Shown piece after piece: positions 18,051-26,968 of a stretch of 64,000 nt of DNA. This stretch comes from Bradyrhizobium sp. CSA112 (GTDB taxonomy: Bacteria > Pseudomonadota > Alphaproteobacteria > Rhizobiales > Xanthobacteraceae). The position numbers were made by a program, and so were the translations under genes. The stretch is from NCBI RefSeq assembly GCF_029051645.1, contig NZ_JAACFS010000007.1, positions 124,001-188,000 of the forward strand, read 5' to 3'. The notes under the pieces were generated by a model that worked only from the letters and a program-made list of their open reading frames with translations, was not told where the DNA came from and made no database searches. Numbering within the stretch: position 1 is the first letter of the stretch; the number at the start of each line of letters is the position of its first letter.

Positions 18051-19142
18051 TCAATGAAATGAAGCACGAACCTCATCGATGGTCCGCTTCGGGTCCTGGA
18101 GGTGAGGATAGTGCCCGATGCCGGGAAGAAGCGCGGGTTCAACGTGGACCCTTTCGGCGAGCTCTACGCCCATCTCTTTCTTGATGTAGAGGTCTTTCTC
18201 GCCCCAAACCACCTGCACCGGGGTTTTAAGCCGGGGCAGTTGCGATTCGAAGTAATCTTGGTCCCGCGTAAAGTGCTGATAGTAGTGGGAGAAAGCGTCT
18301 GCTGTCGTCATCGCACCGTGGCTCCATCCGCGGGACATGTCGTCCTTGAATTCCCGCGAAACTTCGAATTGCGCTTCCTTGGGTAGACCCCTTGTGAAGG
18401 TGTTCTCGAGGATCTCGTCGCGATTCTTGTTCAGGTTGACGCGAACCTGATCCATAGCAGGCCCCGCCTTCAGGTTTTGAAGGCTCTCATACATGTACTG
18501 GGGCCTATTGAACGGGGCGAAGTCGCCAACGATGATTGTCCTTGCGATATCAGGTTCATCCAGCGCCAGCAGGAGCGCCGGCAGGGCTCCGATATCAGTT
18601 GCGTAGATCGTGAGCTTCGATGTGTCGATGCCTGCTTTCTCGATGTATTGATTCAAGACATGCGCGTAATCTTTGGGCGCGTAGGAGAACCGGTCGACCG
18701 TTGGCCTGGATGAAAGGCCATAGCCTGGCCAATCGAAGGCGTGGACTTCGAAATCATCGGCCAGAGCCAGCGAAATATCCTTCCAGGCGTACAGGGTCTC
18801 TGGAAACCCATGCAGGAAGAGAACGGTCCCTTTCGGTCTCGGGTTGTGCAGCACCATCCTTCTGAGCGTGATATCCTTATCGATCTCCAAGAAGCCGATC
18901 GCGTTATCGTTCATACGCTGTGACATGATACGTGTCCTTTCGTGCTGTTCTCGATCAGTGTGCCGACCGGAGTGATCTGAAGGCGGTGCGGAGCTCGCGA
19001 CCAGTGACTTGCCGGGGATATTGGGTATTGTCTGCGAGAAGTGGGGCGTGACCGTTTCGCCGATGCCATGGGCGGCGGCAGGCGCCGCCGTGGCGATGGC
19101 AATGGCAGCAAAGGCCGCGCCGAAGATGGATCGTATTTTCAT
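18051..19142 (-). CDS. Exported alpha/beta hydrolase with Asp nucleophile (epoxide hydrolase / haloalkane dehalogenase type)
   Basis: 363 residues. The N-terminus is a signal peptide (MKIRSIFGAAF, hydrophobic run, AAAHG), followed by about 45 loosely structured residues and the hydrolase domain: oxyanion HGFPETLYAW, nucleophile elbow YATDIGALP with Asp where serine hydrolases have Ser, and the His in GIGHYPHLQDP. The Asp nucleophile points to epoxide, haloalkane or fluoroacetate-type chemistry rather than ester cleavage. An internal start near 18926 (MSQRMNDNA) would give a cytoplasmic form. It lies downstream of the DUF417 and SDR genes on the same strand. Confidence 0.85.
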   Translation of the reverse strand: MKIRSIFGAAFAAIAIATAAPAAAHGIGETVTPHFSQTIPNIPGKSLVASSAPPSDHSGRHTDREQHERTRIMSQRMNDNAIGFLEIDKDITLRRMVLHNPRPKGTVLFLHGFPETLYAWKDISLALADDFEVHAFDWPGYGLSSRPTVDRFSYAPKDYAHVLNQYIEKAGIDTSKLTIYATDIGALPALLLALDEPDIARTIIVGDFAPFNRPQYMYESLQNLKAGPAMDQVRVNLNKNRDEILENTFTRGLPKEAQFEVSREFKDDMSRGWSHGAMTTADAFSHYYQHFTRDQDYFESQLPRLKTPVQVVWGEKDLYIKKEMGVELAERVHVEPALLPGIGHYPHLQDPKRTIDEVRASFH

Positions 19143-19183
19143 GCTTGCATGGGTGCTGATGCTCTAGTCCGGAAAAAGCCTGC

Positions 19184-19735
19184 TCACCTGCGAACCACGG
19201 TTTTCAGCGAGTCGACGAACACCCAGAACGAGGCGGCGAACAGCCCGACGTCCTTCAGGAGGAACTGACCCGGCGCGACCGTGATCGCGGGCGGCCCGAG
19301 CTCCGGCACGACGACGCCCGGCGTCGAGATCATGAAGCTGACGGTCGTGACGAAGGGTCCGGCCGAGAGAAAACCGCCGGCTGCGGAAAAGATCGGGTTC
19401 GCCAATCTGAGGGCGATCAGCAGCCCGATGCTGAGTTCGAGGAAGCCGAGGAAGGTGGAGAAGCCGCGGACCGAAAACAGAGCATAGAACCAGCTCACGA
19501 GCGGGCTGTTCTCCACCAGCGGCACCAGCCCGTTGGCCTCGTATTCGGTAAACTTCATCCCGCCGAACCAGGCGTAGATGATCGCGAGCGACACGTAGAG
19601 GCCTATTCGGCTAACCGGCTCGGCGTAGGCGAGCAGGCGTTCGGCATGATCGCGCCACTCGGAAACTATGCGAAGTGCCAGGATCTGTGTCGGGACCTGG
19701 GTGGCGATGCGTGATATGGCAACTTCCGTTTTCAT
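19184..19735 (-). CDS. DUF417 family membrane protein (YkgB-like)
   Basis: 183 residues from the ATG at 19735, which has AAGGAGAG about seven bases upstream. Four hydrophobic segments, YAWFGGMKFTEYEANG after the first, FLGFLELSIGLLIAL and a PFVTTVSFM segment match the DUF417 family of small inner-membrane proteins related to DoxX. In E. coli, relatives are linked to chlorine or redox stress; the function here is unknown. It lies between an SDR gene and an alpha/beta hydrolase gene in the same direction. A large hairpin sits in its leader. Confidence 0.82.
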   Translation of the reverse strand: MKTEVAISRIATQVPTQILALRIVSEWRDHAERLLAYAEPVSRIGLYVSLAIIYAWFGGMKFTEYEANGLVPLVENSPLVSWFYALFSVRGFSTFLGFLELSIGLLIALRLANPIFSAAGGFLSAGPFVTTVSFMISTPGVVVPELGPPAITVAPGQFLLKDVGLFAASFWVFVDSLKTVVRR

Positions 19736-19753
19736 GGTACCTCTCCTTGTCCA

Positions 19754-19809
19754 CCGGACGTGTGAAGGATTGCCGTCGAGCATCAACTCGACGGTCTCGG
19801 CACGTCCGG
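19754..19809 (-). promoter_or_regulatory. Nested inverted repeat (large hairpin) between the SDR and DUF417 genes
   Basis: An outer 9-bp repeat CCGGACGTG / CACGTCCGG encloses an inner 8-bp repeat CCGTCGAG / CTCGACGG with a 6-nt loop, all in 56 bp. Both stems are exact. It could terminate the SDR transcript, stabilise the DUF417 message, or be a protein-binding site. No U tract follows in the leftward direction. Confidence 0.5.
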
Positions 19810-19867
19810 CTGGATGCCGAGATGTACGTCAGCGGGCCTTAGCGGCTAGGCGATGCGTTGGCGTCGC

Positions 19868-20683
19868 CTAGACGCTCACGCTTTCATGCTTGTGCAAGTT
19901 GTAGCGAGGCGCCGGGATGGCGCTCGAGAGCTTGCTCGACATCGCAAGGCGCGCCGTCTCATGACGATCCCACTCGGACTTGTCCGCCAGCGACGGGATG
20001 GTCACGGTCTCGCCAAGGTCGAGACCGGCGAGCGCGGCATCGACCATGTCGTCGGCCGACATCACGATCTGCGCCGGAAGCTGATGAACCGGCTTGCCGG
20101 CGACGTCCCAGAATTCGGTAGCCGTGGCGCCCGGCAACACCGCCTGCACGCGGATGCCCTTGTCGGCGAGTTCGTGAAGAAGCGACTGGCTGAACGCGAG
20201 CACGAAGGCTTTCGAGCCGCCATAGACGCCGTTCAGCACCTCCGGCGCGATCGCGACGATCGAGGCGATGTTGATGATCGTACCGTTGCCGCGGGTGACA
20301 AATCCCGGAACCGCGGCATAGGTCAGCCGCGTCAGCGCGGTGACGTTGAGGCGGATCATGTCTTCCATCTTGTCGACGTCGGAGACGAGCAGCGGATCGG
20401 CAGCGCCGACGCCTGCATTGTTGACCAGCAGGGAGATTCCGGCATCGGTACGAAGAATGTCCTCGACGCGTTGCAGGTCTGCCGGGGATGTGAGATCGGC
20501 TTCGACCGACTCCACTTTCCGGCCAGTTTCGTTGGCGAGCCGCCGCGCCAGCGATGCGAGCCGCTGCCTGTTGCGCGCCACAAGAATGAGGTCGTGGCCG
20601 CGCTTCGCCAGACGATCGGCGTAGATCGCACCGATGCCGGTGGATCCGCCGGTGATAAGGGCGGTGCCTTTGGCTTGGGTCAT
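19868..20683 (-). CDS. Short-chain dehydrogenase/reductase (SDR)
   Basis: 271 residues. Two ATGs lie two codons apart; the one at 20683 has GGAG six bases upstream and is preferred to 20689. Classical SDR features: ALITGGSTGIGAIYADRL (cofactor Gly motif), LVNNAGVG, the Ser in INIASIVAIAP, catalytic YGGSK (Tyr and Lys), and LPGATATEFW. After TGGSTGIG the second strand ends in VARNR, suggesting NADP(H). Substrate is unknown. It is transcribed away from the LysR gene. Confidence 0.9.
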   Translation of the reverse strand: MTQAKGTALITGGSTGIGAIYADRLAKRGHDLILVARNRQRLASLARRLANETGRKVESVEADLTSPADLQRVEDILRTDAGISLLVNNAGVGAADPLLVSDVDKMEDMIRLNVTALTRLTYAAVPGFVTRGNGTIINIASIVAIAPEVLNGVYGGSKAFVLAFSQSLLHELADKGIRVQAVLPGATATEFWDVAGKPVHQLPAQIVMSADDMVDAALAGLDLGETVTIPSLADKSEWDRHETARLAMSSKLSSAIPAPRYNLHKHESVSV

Positions 20684-20771
20684 GTTCATCTCCGTTGGTT
20701 GGCCGGGTTCGTTGCTATGCGGTGATGGATAAGCCCTTCCGGAATTGATGGGTATCTGGCAAAATCGAGAT

Positions 20772-20798
20772 GCATCCTTCCAAAAAATGGAAGCATCC
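20772..20798. promoter_or_regulatory. Imperfect inverted repeat before the LysR gene
   Basis: Arms GCATCCTTCCA and TGGAAGCATCC, separated by AAAAA, pair with two mismatches. They lie in the SDR/LysR divergent region immediately upstream of the LysR start, where LysR proteins usually bind to autoregulate and to control the divergent gene. Confidence 0.35.
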
Positions 20799-20799
20799 G

Positions 20800-21738
20800 A
20801 TGGACCGTCTCGAAGGCATGTCGATTGTGTTGGCGGTTGCGGAGGCCGGAAGCCTGTCGGCTGCGGCTCGCCGGCAGAAAATGCCGCTGGCAACCGTGAG
20901 CCGAAAAGTGTCTGAGCTCGAAGCGCACCTGCGCACCAAGCTGTTCAATCGATCGAGCCGCGCGCTTGTCCCGACGGACGCAGGTCTCTCCTACATCGCG
21001 GCCGCAAAGCGAATCCTTGCCGATGTAGCCGAGGCCGAACGCGCCGCCTCCGGCGAATACTCGACGCCGCGCGGCGAACTGACCGTGTCGGCGCCGCTTG
21101 CGTTTGGCCGACTACACCTCATCCCGGTGCTGGCAGAATTCGTGGCAATGTTTCCGGAGGTGGACGTTCACCTCGACTTGCGCGACCGGGCGGTCAACCT
21201 GCTGGAGGAGCATATCGATGTCGCGCTTCGGATCGGGACCCTCGCCGACAGCAGCCTGATCGCCATCCGAATTGGCGAAATCTGGCGCGTGTTGTGCGCG
21301 AGCCCAACCTATCTGAAGTCTCGCGGGATGCCCAAATCCCCCGACGACCTCTCCAAACACGATTGCATCAGTTTCGTACCGCTCCTGTCGCCAACCACAT
21401 GGACGTTCAGGAGAGACCAGGCCGAATATGTTGTGCCGGTGCGGTCGCGGCTCGTATTGAGCAATCTTGAATCGACCTTTGAAGCCGCGCGCGCGGGTAT
21501 GGGGATTGCAGCGCTGTTCTCCTATCAGGTGGCAGGACCGGTCAAATCCGGCGAGCTTGCGCTGCTGCTGCAAGACTTTGAGTCGCCACCGACACCCGTC
21601 AGCCTTGTATATCCGCCCAACCGTTTTATGCCGGTCAAGTTGCGCGCCTTCCTGGACTTCGCGGTGCCACGGCTCAAGGCGCGCATTGGCGATCTGCCGA
21701 AACGTGCCACGCCGCGAGGGCGAACTGGTCGCGCGTGA
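20800..21738 (+). CDS. LysR-family transcriptional regulator
   Basis: 312 residues from the ATG at 20800, chosen because GGAAG lies six bases upstream; an ATG at 20770 would add ten residues. The helix-turn-helix is MSIVLAVAEAGSLSAAARRQ followed by PLATVSRKVSELE at residues 7-45; the remainder is the LysR ligand-binding domain (SAPLAFGRLHLIP, VALRIGTLADSSL). Its divergent position makes the SDR-DUF417-hydrolase group its likely target. The inducer is unknown. Confidence 0.92.
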   Translation: MDRLEGMSIVLAVAEAGSLSAAARRQKMPLATVSRKVSELEAHLRTKLFNRSSRALVPTDAGLSYIAAAKRILADVAEAERAASGEYSTPRGELTVSAPLAFGRLHLIPVLAEFVAMFPEVDVHLDLRDRAVNLLEEHIDVALRIGTLADSSLIAIRIGEIWRVLCASPTYLKSRGMPKSPDDLSKHDCISFVPLLSPTTWTFRRDQAEYVVPVRSRLVLSNLESTFEAARAGMGIAALFSYQVAGPVKSGELALLLQDFESPPTPVSLVYPPNRFMPVKLRAFLDFAVPRLKARIGDLPKRATPRGRTGRA

Positions 21739-22123
21739 AGGAGCGACCCATTTCCGCTTCGTTCCATTCTGCCATGGATCCGGCTGCCAAAATGTCGTCT
21801 CTGAAGCAGCGATAGAGGTCGCGGCTGCCCTTTCCCCGGCGCCTTACGACCCATGTCGCTAGAGAGATCTTCGCCATGCATGCTGGGGTAGCAATCCCGT
21901 CAGCCTTGGCGGAGGCAGGTGTGGCGTAGTCGCGCGATTTGACTCCCCCGCCTTGACTGTCCGGAGCAACTCCGAAAACCTGTTTCCCTCGGGACTGATT
22001 TCAGTAATCCTTTCGCTGGGCCAGGATCGATACGCCCATTTCAGAAGGGGAACGGTTACCGGAAGTGGGAAGTGGTACGTCTATTGCATCTGAGCAATAT
22101 GCGTGCGAGGGGAAAGACACACC
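21739..22123. other. Intergenic region upstream of the second TRAP operon
   Basis: No convincing gene. A minus-strand frame at 21674-21877 overlaps the end of the LysR gene and has no family match. Just before the TRAP operon the sequence ATTGC-ATCTGA-GCAAT (22083-22098) is a 5-bp inverted repeat that might be an operator, and GAGGGGAAAG serves as ribosome binding site. Confidence 0.35.
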
Positions 22124-22669
22124 ATGATCCGCGTATTTCTTGATTGGCTCTACCTTCTCTCCGGCTATCTCGCCGGACTTTTCCTCATTGCGATTTTTGT
22201 CCTGATGCTGCTGCTGTCGGGCGGCCGGCCGCTTGGGGTCAATATTCCGGCGGGCGATGATTTCATCTCGTGGTGCATGGCGGCGACGGCCTTCCTCGGG
22301 CTCGCGCATACGTTCAAACACGGCGAGATGATCCGCGTCGGCCTCTTGATCGACCGCCTCAACGACAACGTCCGCCATTATGTCGAGATCGCTGCGCTCC
22401 TGGTCGGCGTTGGCTTCATCGGCTTTTTCGCGTGGCATGCTTCGATCATGACCTGGCAATCGCTTAAATTTTCCGACATTTCGCAAGGCGTCATCGCGGT
22501 GCCGCTGTGGATTCCGCAACTCGGCTACAGTGGCGGCCTCGTGATTCTTTTCATCGCTTTCGTGGATGAGCTGGTCCATGTCCTGCGCGGCTTCGCACCG
22601 CGCTACGAATTGCCAAAGCCGAAGAGCGCCCAGGAAATCGTAGAGCGCGCCATGCAGAGCGGGGTCTGA
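22124..22669 (+). CDS. TRAP transporter small permease subunit (DctQ family)
   Basis: 181 residues from the ATG at 22124, preceded by GAGGGGAAAG. Four hydrophobic segments with the DctQ pattern: DDFISWCMAATAFLGLAHTF, GEMIRVGLLIDRL in the cytoplasmic turn, and a last segment YSGGLVILFIAFVDEL. It is the first gene of a compact three-gene TRAP operon; the large permease GTG follows one base after its stop. Confidence 0.9.
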   Translation: MIRVFLDWLYLLSGYLAGLFLIAIFVLMLLLSGGRPLGVNIPAGDDFISWCMAATAFLGLAHTFKHGEMIRVGLLIDRLNDNVRHYVEIAALLVGVGFIGFFAWHASIMTWQSLKFSDISQGVIAVPLWIPQLGYSGGLVILFIAFVDELVHVLRGFAPRYELPKPKSAQEIVERAMQSGV

Positions 22670-22670
22670 C

Positions 22671-23978
22671 GTGGAGCTTCTCTCTATCGCCGCTATCCTG
22701 CTCGGATTTCTTGCGCTGCTGCTCGGCGCCGGCGTCTGGATCGGCGTCGCATTGATGGCGACAGGATGGGCCGGCATGCAATTCGCCGGCGGCGCCATTC
22801 CGGCGGGCAGCGTGCTTGCCACAACGGTGTGGGGCAACAGCGCGTCGTGGTCGCTCGCGGCGTTGCCACTCTTCATCTGGATGGGCGAAATTCTCTTCCG
22901 CACGCGCCTATCGGAGGAGATGTTTCGCGGATTTGCGCCCTGGCTGAACTGGCTGCCGGGCCGGCTCATGCACGTCAATGTGCTCGCCTGCGGTGTGTTC
23001 GGTTCGGTGTCGGGATCATCAGCCGCGACCTGCGCCACAGTGGCCAAGATCGCCCTGCCGGAATTGAAGAAGCGCGGCTATGACGAAAGCTTGAGCCTCG
23101 GCTCGCTGGCCGGTGCGGGTACGCTCGGCATTCTCATCCCGCCGTCGATCACCATGGTGGTCTACGCCGTGCAGGCGAACGTTTCCATCATTCAGGTTTT
23201 TCTCGCCGGGTTTCTGCCGGGCATGTTGGTGATGGCGCTCTATTCCGGCTACATCGCAGTGTGGTCGCTCGCCAATCCGAACCGCACGCCGCCCGCCGAA
23301 CCGTCCATGAGCCTTCGCAGGCGGATTGCCGAGTCGCTCAACCTCATTCCGTGCCTGCTGCTGATCATTTTCGTCTTTCTGTCGCTCTTGATGGGCTGGG
23401 CGACGGCGACGGAATGCGCTGCCTGGGGCGTGTTGGGGGCGCTCGCAATCGCATGGTGGCAAGGCGCGTTGACCTGGCAGTCGTTCTGGGCGAGCGTCAT
23501 GGGCGCGACGCGGGTCAATTGCATGATCCTCTTGATCCTGGCGGGCGCCTCCTACATGGGCACGTCGATGGCCTATACCGGCATCCCGATGGCGCTCGCG
23601 AACTGGGTGAACGGCCTCCAGCTCAGCCCCTATGCGCTGATCGCGGCGCTCACCGTTATGTACATCGTGCTCGGCGCGGCACTCGACGGCATTTCCATGA
23701 TCGTGCTGACCACCGCCATCGTCATTCCGATGGTGAAGCAGGCCGGCTTCGATCTCATCTGGTTCGGCATTTTCCTGGTGCTGGTAGTAGAAATGGCGGA
23801 AGTCTCTCCGCCCGTCGGCTTCAATCTGTTCGTCCTGCAGACCATGAGCGGCAAGGATTCCAATACGGTCGCCAAGGCGGCCCTGCCGTTCTTCTTTTTG
23901 CTCGTTGCCGCGGTTGCCATCATCACGGTATTTCCTGATATCGTGATGCTGCTGCCGCGGATCGCGTTTCCTGGCTAG
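22671..23978 (+). CDS. TRAP transporter large permease subunit (DctM family)
   Basis: 435 residues, the standard DctM length, starting at a GTG one base after the small subunit. Typical motifs: FGSVSGSSAATCATVAKI, GSLAGAGTLGILIPPSITMVVY, and C-terminal EVSPPVGFNLFVLQ. About twelve hydrophobic segments. The binding-protein gene follows 14 bases after the stop, so unlike the first TRAP system in this window all three parts are together. Confidence 0.94.
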   Translation: MELLSIAAILLGFLALLLGAGVWIGVALMATGWAGMQFAGGAIPAGSVLATTVWGNSASWSLAALPLFIWMGEILFRTRLSEEMFRGFAPWLNWLPGRLMHVNVLACGVFGSVSGSSAATCATVAKIALPELKKRGYDESLSLGSLAGAGTLGILIPPSITMVVYAVQANVSIIQVFLAGFLPGMLVMALYSGYIAVWSLANPNRTPPAEPSMSLRRRIAESLNLIPCLLLIIFVFLSLLMGWATATECAAWGVLGALAIAWWQGALTWQSFWASVMGATRVNCMILLILAGASYMGTSMAYTGIPMALANWVNGLQLSPYALIAALTVMYIVLGAALDGISMIVLTTAIVIPMVKQAGFDLIWFGIFLVLVVEMAEVSPPVGFNLFVLQTMSGKDSNTVAKAALPFFFLLVAAVAIITVFPDIVMLLPRIAFPG

Positions 23979-23992
23979 AAAGAGGTGTAGTC

Positions 23993-24967
23993 ATGTTAAA
24001 GCTTATTAGAACGTGCGCGATGGCCGCCTGCATCGCAGCGCTTGCCGGCCCTGCAATGGCGCAGACAAAATGGAATCTCCCGGCGGCCTATCCGGCGGAC
24101 AATCCGCATTCGGTGAATCTGATCGCATTCGCCAAGGACGTTGCCGAGGCCACAGGCGGCAAGCTGCAGATCACCGTGCATCCAGCGGCATCCCTGTTCA
24201 AGGCGCCGGAAATCAAGCGCGCGGTCGCAACCGGACAGGCGCAGGCGGGTGAGGTTCTGATCTCGCTGCATGAGAACGAAGATCCGATGTTCGGAATCGA
24301 CGTCATCCCGTTCCTGTCGACGAGCTACCCGGCGGCCAAGAAGCTGTGGCAGGCGTCGAAACCCGCAATCGAAAAGAAGCTCGCATCGCAAGGTCTTCTG
24401 CTGCTCTTCGCGGTGCCGTGGGGGCCGCAGGGCATTTATGCCAAGAAAGACCTCAACACCATTGAGGATATGAAAGGCCTGAAGTGGCGCGCCTATAATG
24501 TCGGCACCTCGCGCATCGCCGAACTCGTCGGCGCGCAGCCCGTCACCATCCAGGCGGCGGAACTGCCGCAGGCGCTGGCGACCGGTGTCGTGAACGCGTT
24601 CATGACCTCGGGCTCGACCGGCTACGACAGCAAGGCCTGGGAAACCATGACGCATTTCTATGATGCGCAAGCCTGGATTCCGAAGAACGTCACCTTCGTG
24701 AACAAGGCGGCTTTTGACGCGCTCGACAAGCCGACCCAGGAAGCGATCCTCAAGGCGGCAGCGGTCGCCGAAGAACGCGGCTGGAAGCTCGCGGAAGAAA
24801 AGGCGAAGTGGTATCTCGAACAGCTTGCCGCCAACAAGATGAAGGTGCTGCCGCCGCCGCCGGCGCTGAAGACCGGCCTTGAGAAGATCGGGGAGCAGTT
24901 GACGTCCGATTGGCTCAAGAAGGCCGGCGCCGATGGTGAAGCCGTGATCGCCGCCTACAAGAAGTAA
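23993..24967 (+). CDS. TRAP transporter periplasmic substrate-binding protein (DctP family)
   Basis: 324 residues with GAGGTG before the ATG and a signal peptide (MLKLIRTCAMAA, cleavage near AMAQT). DctP features: YPADNPHSVNLIAFAKDVAEATGGKLQITVHP split into two short conserved blocks, ELPQALATGVVNAFMTSG, and the central Arg region GLKWRAYNVGT that usually holds a carboxylate ligand. The ligand is probably an organic acid but cannot be named. It ends the operon and is followed by a strong terminator. Confidence 0.92.
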   Translation: MLKLIRTCAMAACIAALAGPAMAQTKWNLPAAYPADNPHSVNLIAFAKDVAEATGGKLQITVHPAASLFKAPEIKRAVATGQAQAGEVLISLHENEDPMFGIDVIPFLSTSYPAAKKLWQASKPAIEKKLASQGLLLLFAVPWGPQGIYAKKDLNTIEDMKGLKWRAYNVGTSRIAELVGAQPVTIQAAELPQALATGVVNAFMTSGSTGYDSKAWETMTHFYDAQAWIPKNVTFVNKAAFDALDKPTQEAILKAAAVAEERGWKLAEEKAKWYLEQLAANKMKVLPPPPALKTGLEKIGEQLTSDWLKKAGADGEAVIAAYKK

Positions 24968-24987
24968 GGCGCTGTCATGCTCTGGTG

Positions 24988-25013
24988 GAGTCCGGCGCTC
25001 GATCGCCGGACTC
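24988..25013 (+). terminator. Rho-independent-type terminator after the second TRAP operon
   Basis: A 10-bp perfect stem (GAGTCCGGCG / CGCCGGACTC) with the 6-nt loop CTCGAT lies 20 bases after the stop codon, followed by a short T-containing run (GCTATTTC). Confidence 0.75.
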
Positions 25014-25075
25014 TGCTATTTCGCGGCAACCGGCAAAATAGTTTAATGAGTTTCGATCGGCGAAAATAGGCGTCT

Positions 25076-25711
25076 CTACCCGGCTTTCGGATAGATCTGC
25101 AGGAGCCCTGTCGTCGCCTCGTGGGCCCGTCGCGCGATTTCGCCGGCGCTCGGGCGATCGGCCACCTGAAGCAGCAGGCCGGTCATCAGATCACCCCAGA
25201 GCAGCCCCAAAAATTGTTCGGTCATCGCGGCAGGATCGCCATCGAACAGCCCGGCTGACTTGGCGTTTGCCATAATCTCCCGCAATGCTTCACGCGTGGG
25301 CTTGCGCGCAATCGATACCAGCGCCTGCGCAACCTTTGGCGCGTGCACCGTTTCGGATATCGCCAGCCGAAATACAGCGACAACGGCCGGATCGGTTGTC
25401 TCAGTCAGAAGCCTTGTTCCAAAAGCGGTTAGCACGTTGGCCAGGACTTCCCTGTCGCGCAGCTCGGGGAGATCGGCCGGCGCTTTCAGTCGCTGCGCGC
25501 GCTCGGTAATGCAGGCAACCAGCATCGCTTCCTTGTTGCCGAACAGGGAATAAAGCTCGCGTTTCGAAACACGGGCACGTGTCGCAATCTCCAGCGTGCT
25601 GGTCTGCGCATAACCGTTCTCCATGAACGCCGAAAAGGCGGCGCCCACAATTCGCTTCCGGACCGCCGCTCCATCGGTTTCCTGGTCGCGTGGCTTCATC
25701 CTTGGACTCAT
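25076..25711 (-). CDS. TetR-family transcriptional regulator
   Basis: 211 residues (ATG at 25711; a second Met four codons on is possible). The N-terminal helix-turn-helix is TSTLEIATRARVSKRELYSL followed by FGNKEAML at about residues 38-65; the C-terminal domain resembles the AefR-like TetR ligand-binding domain (LAISETVHAPKVAQALV). It is divergent from an epoxide-hydrolase-like gene, with two inverted repeats between them, so it most likely represses that gene and itself. Confidence 0.92.
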   Translation of the reverse strand: MSPRMKPRDQETDGAAVRKRIVGAAFSAFMENGYAQTSTLEIATRARVSKRELYSLFGNKEAMLVACITERAQRLKAPADLPELRDREVLANVLTAFGTRLLTETTDPAVVAVFRLAISETVHAPKVAQALVSIARKPTREALREIMANAKSAGLFDGDPAAMTEQFLGLLWGDLMTGLLLQVADRPSAGEIARRAHEATTGLLQIYPKAG

Positions 25712-25734
25712 CGCCTCACTTTTCTACTTGACTC

Positions 25735-25784
25735 GGTACTAGTCGGTACCATATTTCGAGACGCTTGGTACCGGATCGTACCAA
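25735..25784. promoter_or_regulatory. Two tandem operators GGTAC-N6-GTACC, probable TetR sites
   Basis: Site 1 (25735-25750) is GGTAC-TAGTCG-GTACC. Site 2 (25765-25784) is TTGGTAC-CGGATC-GTACCAA. Both are exact inverted repeats with the same half-site and the same 6-bp spacer, and their centres are 32 bp apart, about three helical turns. They fill the region between the TetR gene and the hydrolase gene. Confidence 0.75.
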
Positions 25785-25855
25785 AACGAACTGCAAAGTA
25801 AAGGACGGGTCATGGCAGCGGCGAGTGCGTAGGCCTGGTCCGGGAGGGGAAGACG

Positions 25856-26968
25856 ATGAACAGACGCCAGCTATTGGCGGCCGCCCTGGCGCCGCTCGCA
25901 TTGCGAGTTGCGCCAGACGCGGTCTCATCAAACGCGTCAGCGGCAACTCCGCAGAGAGATGGAAAGATGAACGCACCAACGCAACGCATCGTCGAATGCA
26001 ACGGGATCCACATCAACATTGCCGAGCAGGGCGAAGGGCCGCTGGTGCTGCTGGTGCACGGCTTCCCTGAATCCTGGTTCTCCTGGCGGCATCAGATCGA
26101 CGCGCTCGCCGCCGCCGGCTTCCGCGTGGTCGCCCCCGACTTGCGCGGCTACGGCAGGAGCGATGCGCCGCAGGCGATCGACCAATACACAATCCTGCAT
26201 CTCGTCGGCGACATGGTGGGCATTCTCGATGCTCTCGGGGCGCCGGCCGCGGTCATCGTCGGTCACGACTGGGGCGCCAGCATCGCCTGGCAAGCAGCTC
26301 TCATGCGACCCGACCGCTTCAGGGCGGTCGCAGCGCTCAGCGTGCCGTTCCGGCCGCGCGGTAAAGCGCCACCGACAAGTCTCATGCCACGCACGGAGAA
26401 CGCGCAATTCTATCAGCTCTATTTCCAGGAGCCGGGGCCTGCGGAAGCGGAGCTGGGGCGCGATCCGCGTGCGACCATACGCAACATGCTGTTCGGGGCA
26501 TCCGGCGACGGCGTAGCTGCGGCCCGCGCGGCCGTCGCTGCCGGCGGGCCCGCGCCAAACCTCAGTATGGTGCCGAAGGGCGGCGGATTTCTGCAAGGAC
26601 CCGGCGCGCCCAAAACCCTGCCATCCTGGATCGAAGAAAGCGACATCGACTTTTACGGCGAGGAGTTCAAGCGCACCGGCTTCCGCGGAGCGCTCAACTA
26701 CTACCGCAACCTCGATCGCAACTGGGAAATCACGGGTGCGATGGCCGGTCTGCAGGTGTCGGTACCGGCGCTCTACATGGCTGGCGATCGCGACTTCCTG
26801 CTCTCGTTTCCCGGAACGGACCAGTTGCTCGCAAACATGAAGACCTTCGTTCCCGGCTTGCGCAAGATCCAGATGCTTCCCGGTTGCGGCCACTGGACCC
26901 AGCAGGAGCGGCCGAACGAGGTCAACGCCGCCCTGGTGGAATTCATTCGAACGCTGCCGAGCCGCTGA
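25856..26968 (+). CDS. Alpha/beta hydrolase, epoxide-hydrolase type, with Tat-like signal
   Basis: 370 residues. The N-terminus MNRRQLLAAALAPLAL has twin Arg before a hydrophobic run, suggesting Tat export; an internal Met (MNAPTQRIVE, residue 38) would give a cytosolic form. Catalytic features: HGFPESWFSW, the Asp nucleophile in VGHDWGASIAW, and His in PGCGHWTQQE. The HGFPESW/GHDWG pair is characteristic of soluble epoxide hydrolases. It is the first gene under the two TetR sites, and its stop overlaps the start of a MATE exporter gene (TGATG), so the two are coupled. Confidence 0.9.
   Translation: MNRRQLLAAALAPLALRVAPDAVSSNASAATPQRDGKMNAPTQRIVECNGIHINIAEQGEGPLVLLVHGFPESWFSWRHQIDALAAAGFRVVAPDLRGYGRSDAPQAIDQYTILHLVGDMVGILDALGAPAAVIVGHDWGASIAWQAALMRPDRFRAVAALSVPFRPRGKAPPTSLMPRTENAQFYQLYFQEPGPAEAELGRDPRATIRNMLFGASGDGVAAARAAVAAGGPAPNLSMVPKGGGFLQGPGAPKTLPSWIEESDIDFYGEEFKRTGFRGALNYYRNLDRNWEITGAMAGLQVSVPALYMAGDRDFLLSFPGTDQLLANMKTFVPGLRKIQMLPGCGHWTQQERPNEVNAALVEFIRTLPSR

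Noticed and set aside
20770..20799. ATG at 20770 as LysR start
   Set aside because: The ATG at 20800 has a well-spaced GGAAG site, and the HTH spacing from the N-terminus is then typical for LysR proteins.
21674..21877. 67-codon minus-strand frame as a small gene
   Set aside because: It overlaps the LysR 3' end, lacks a ribosome binding site and matches no family I know.
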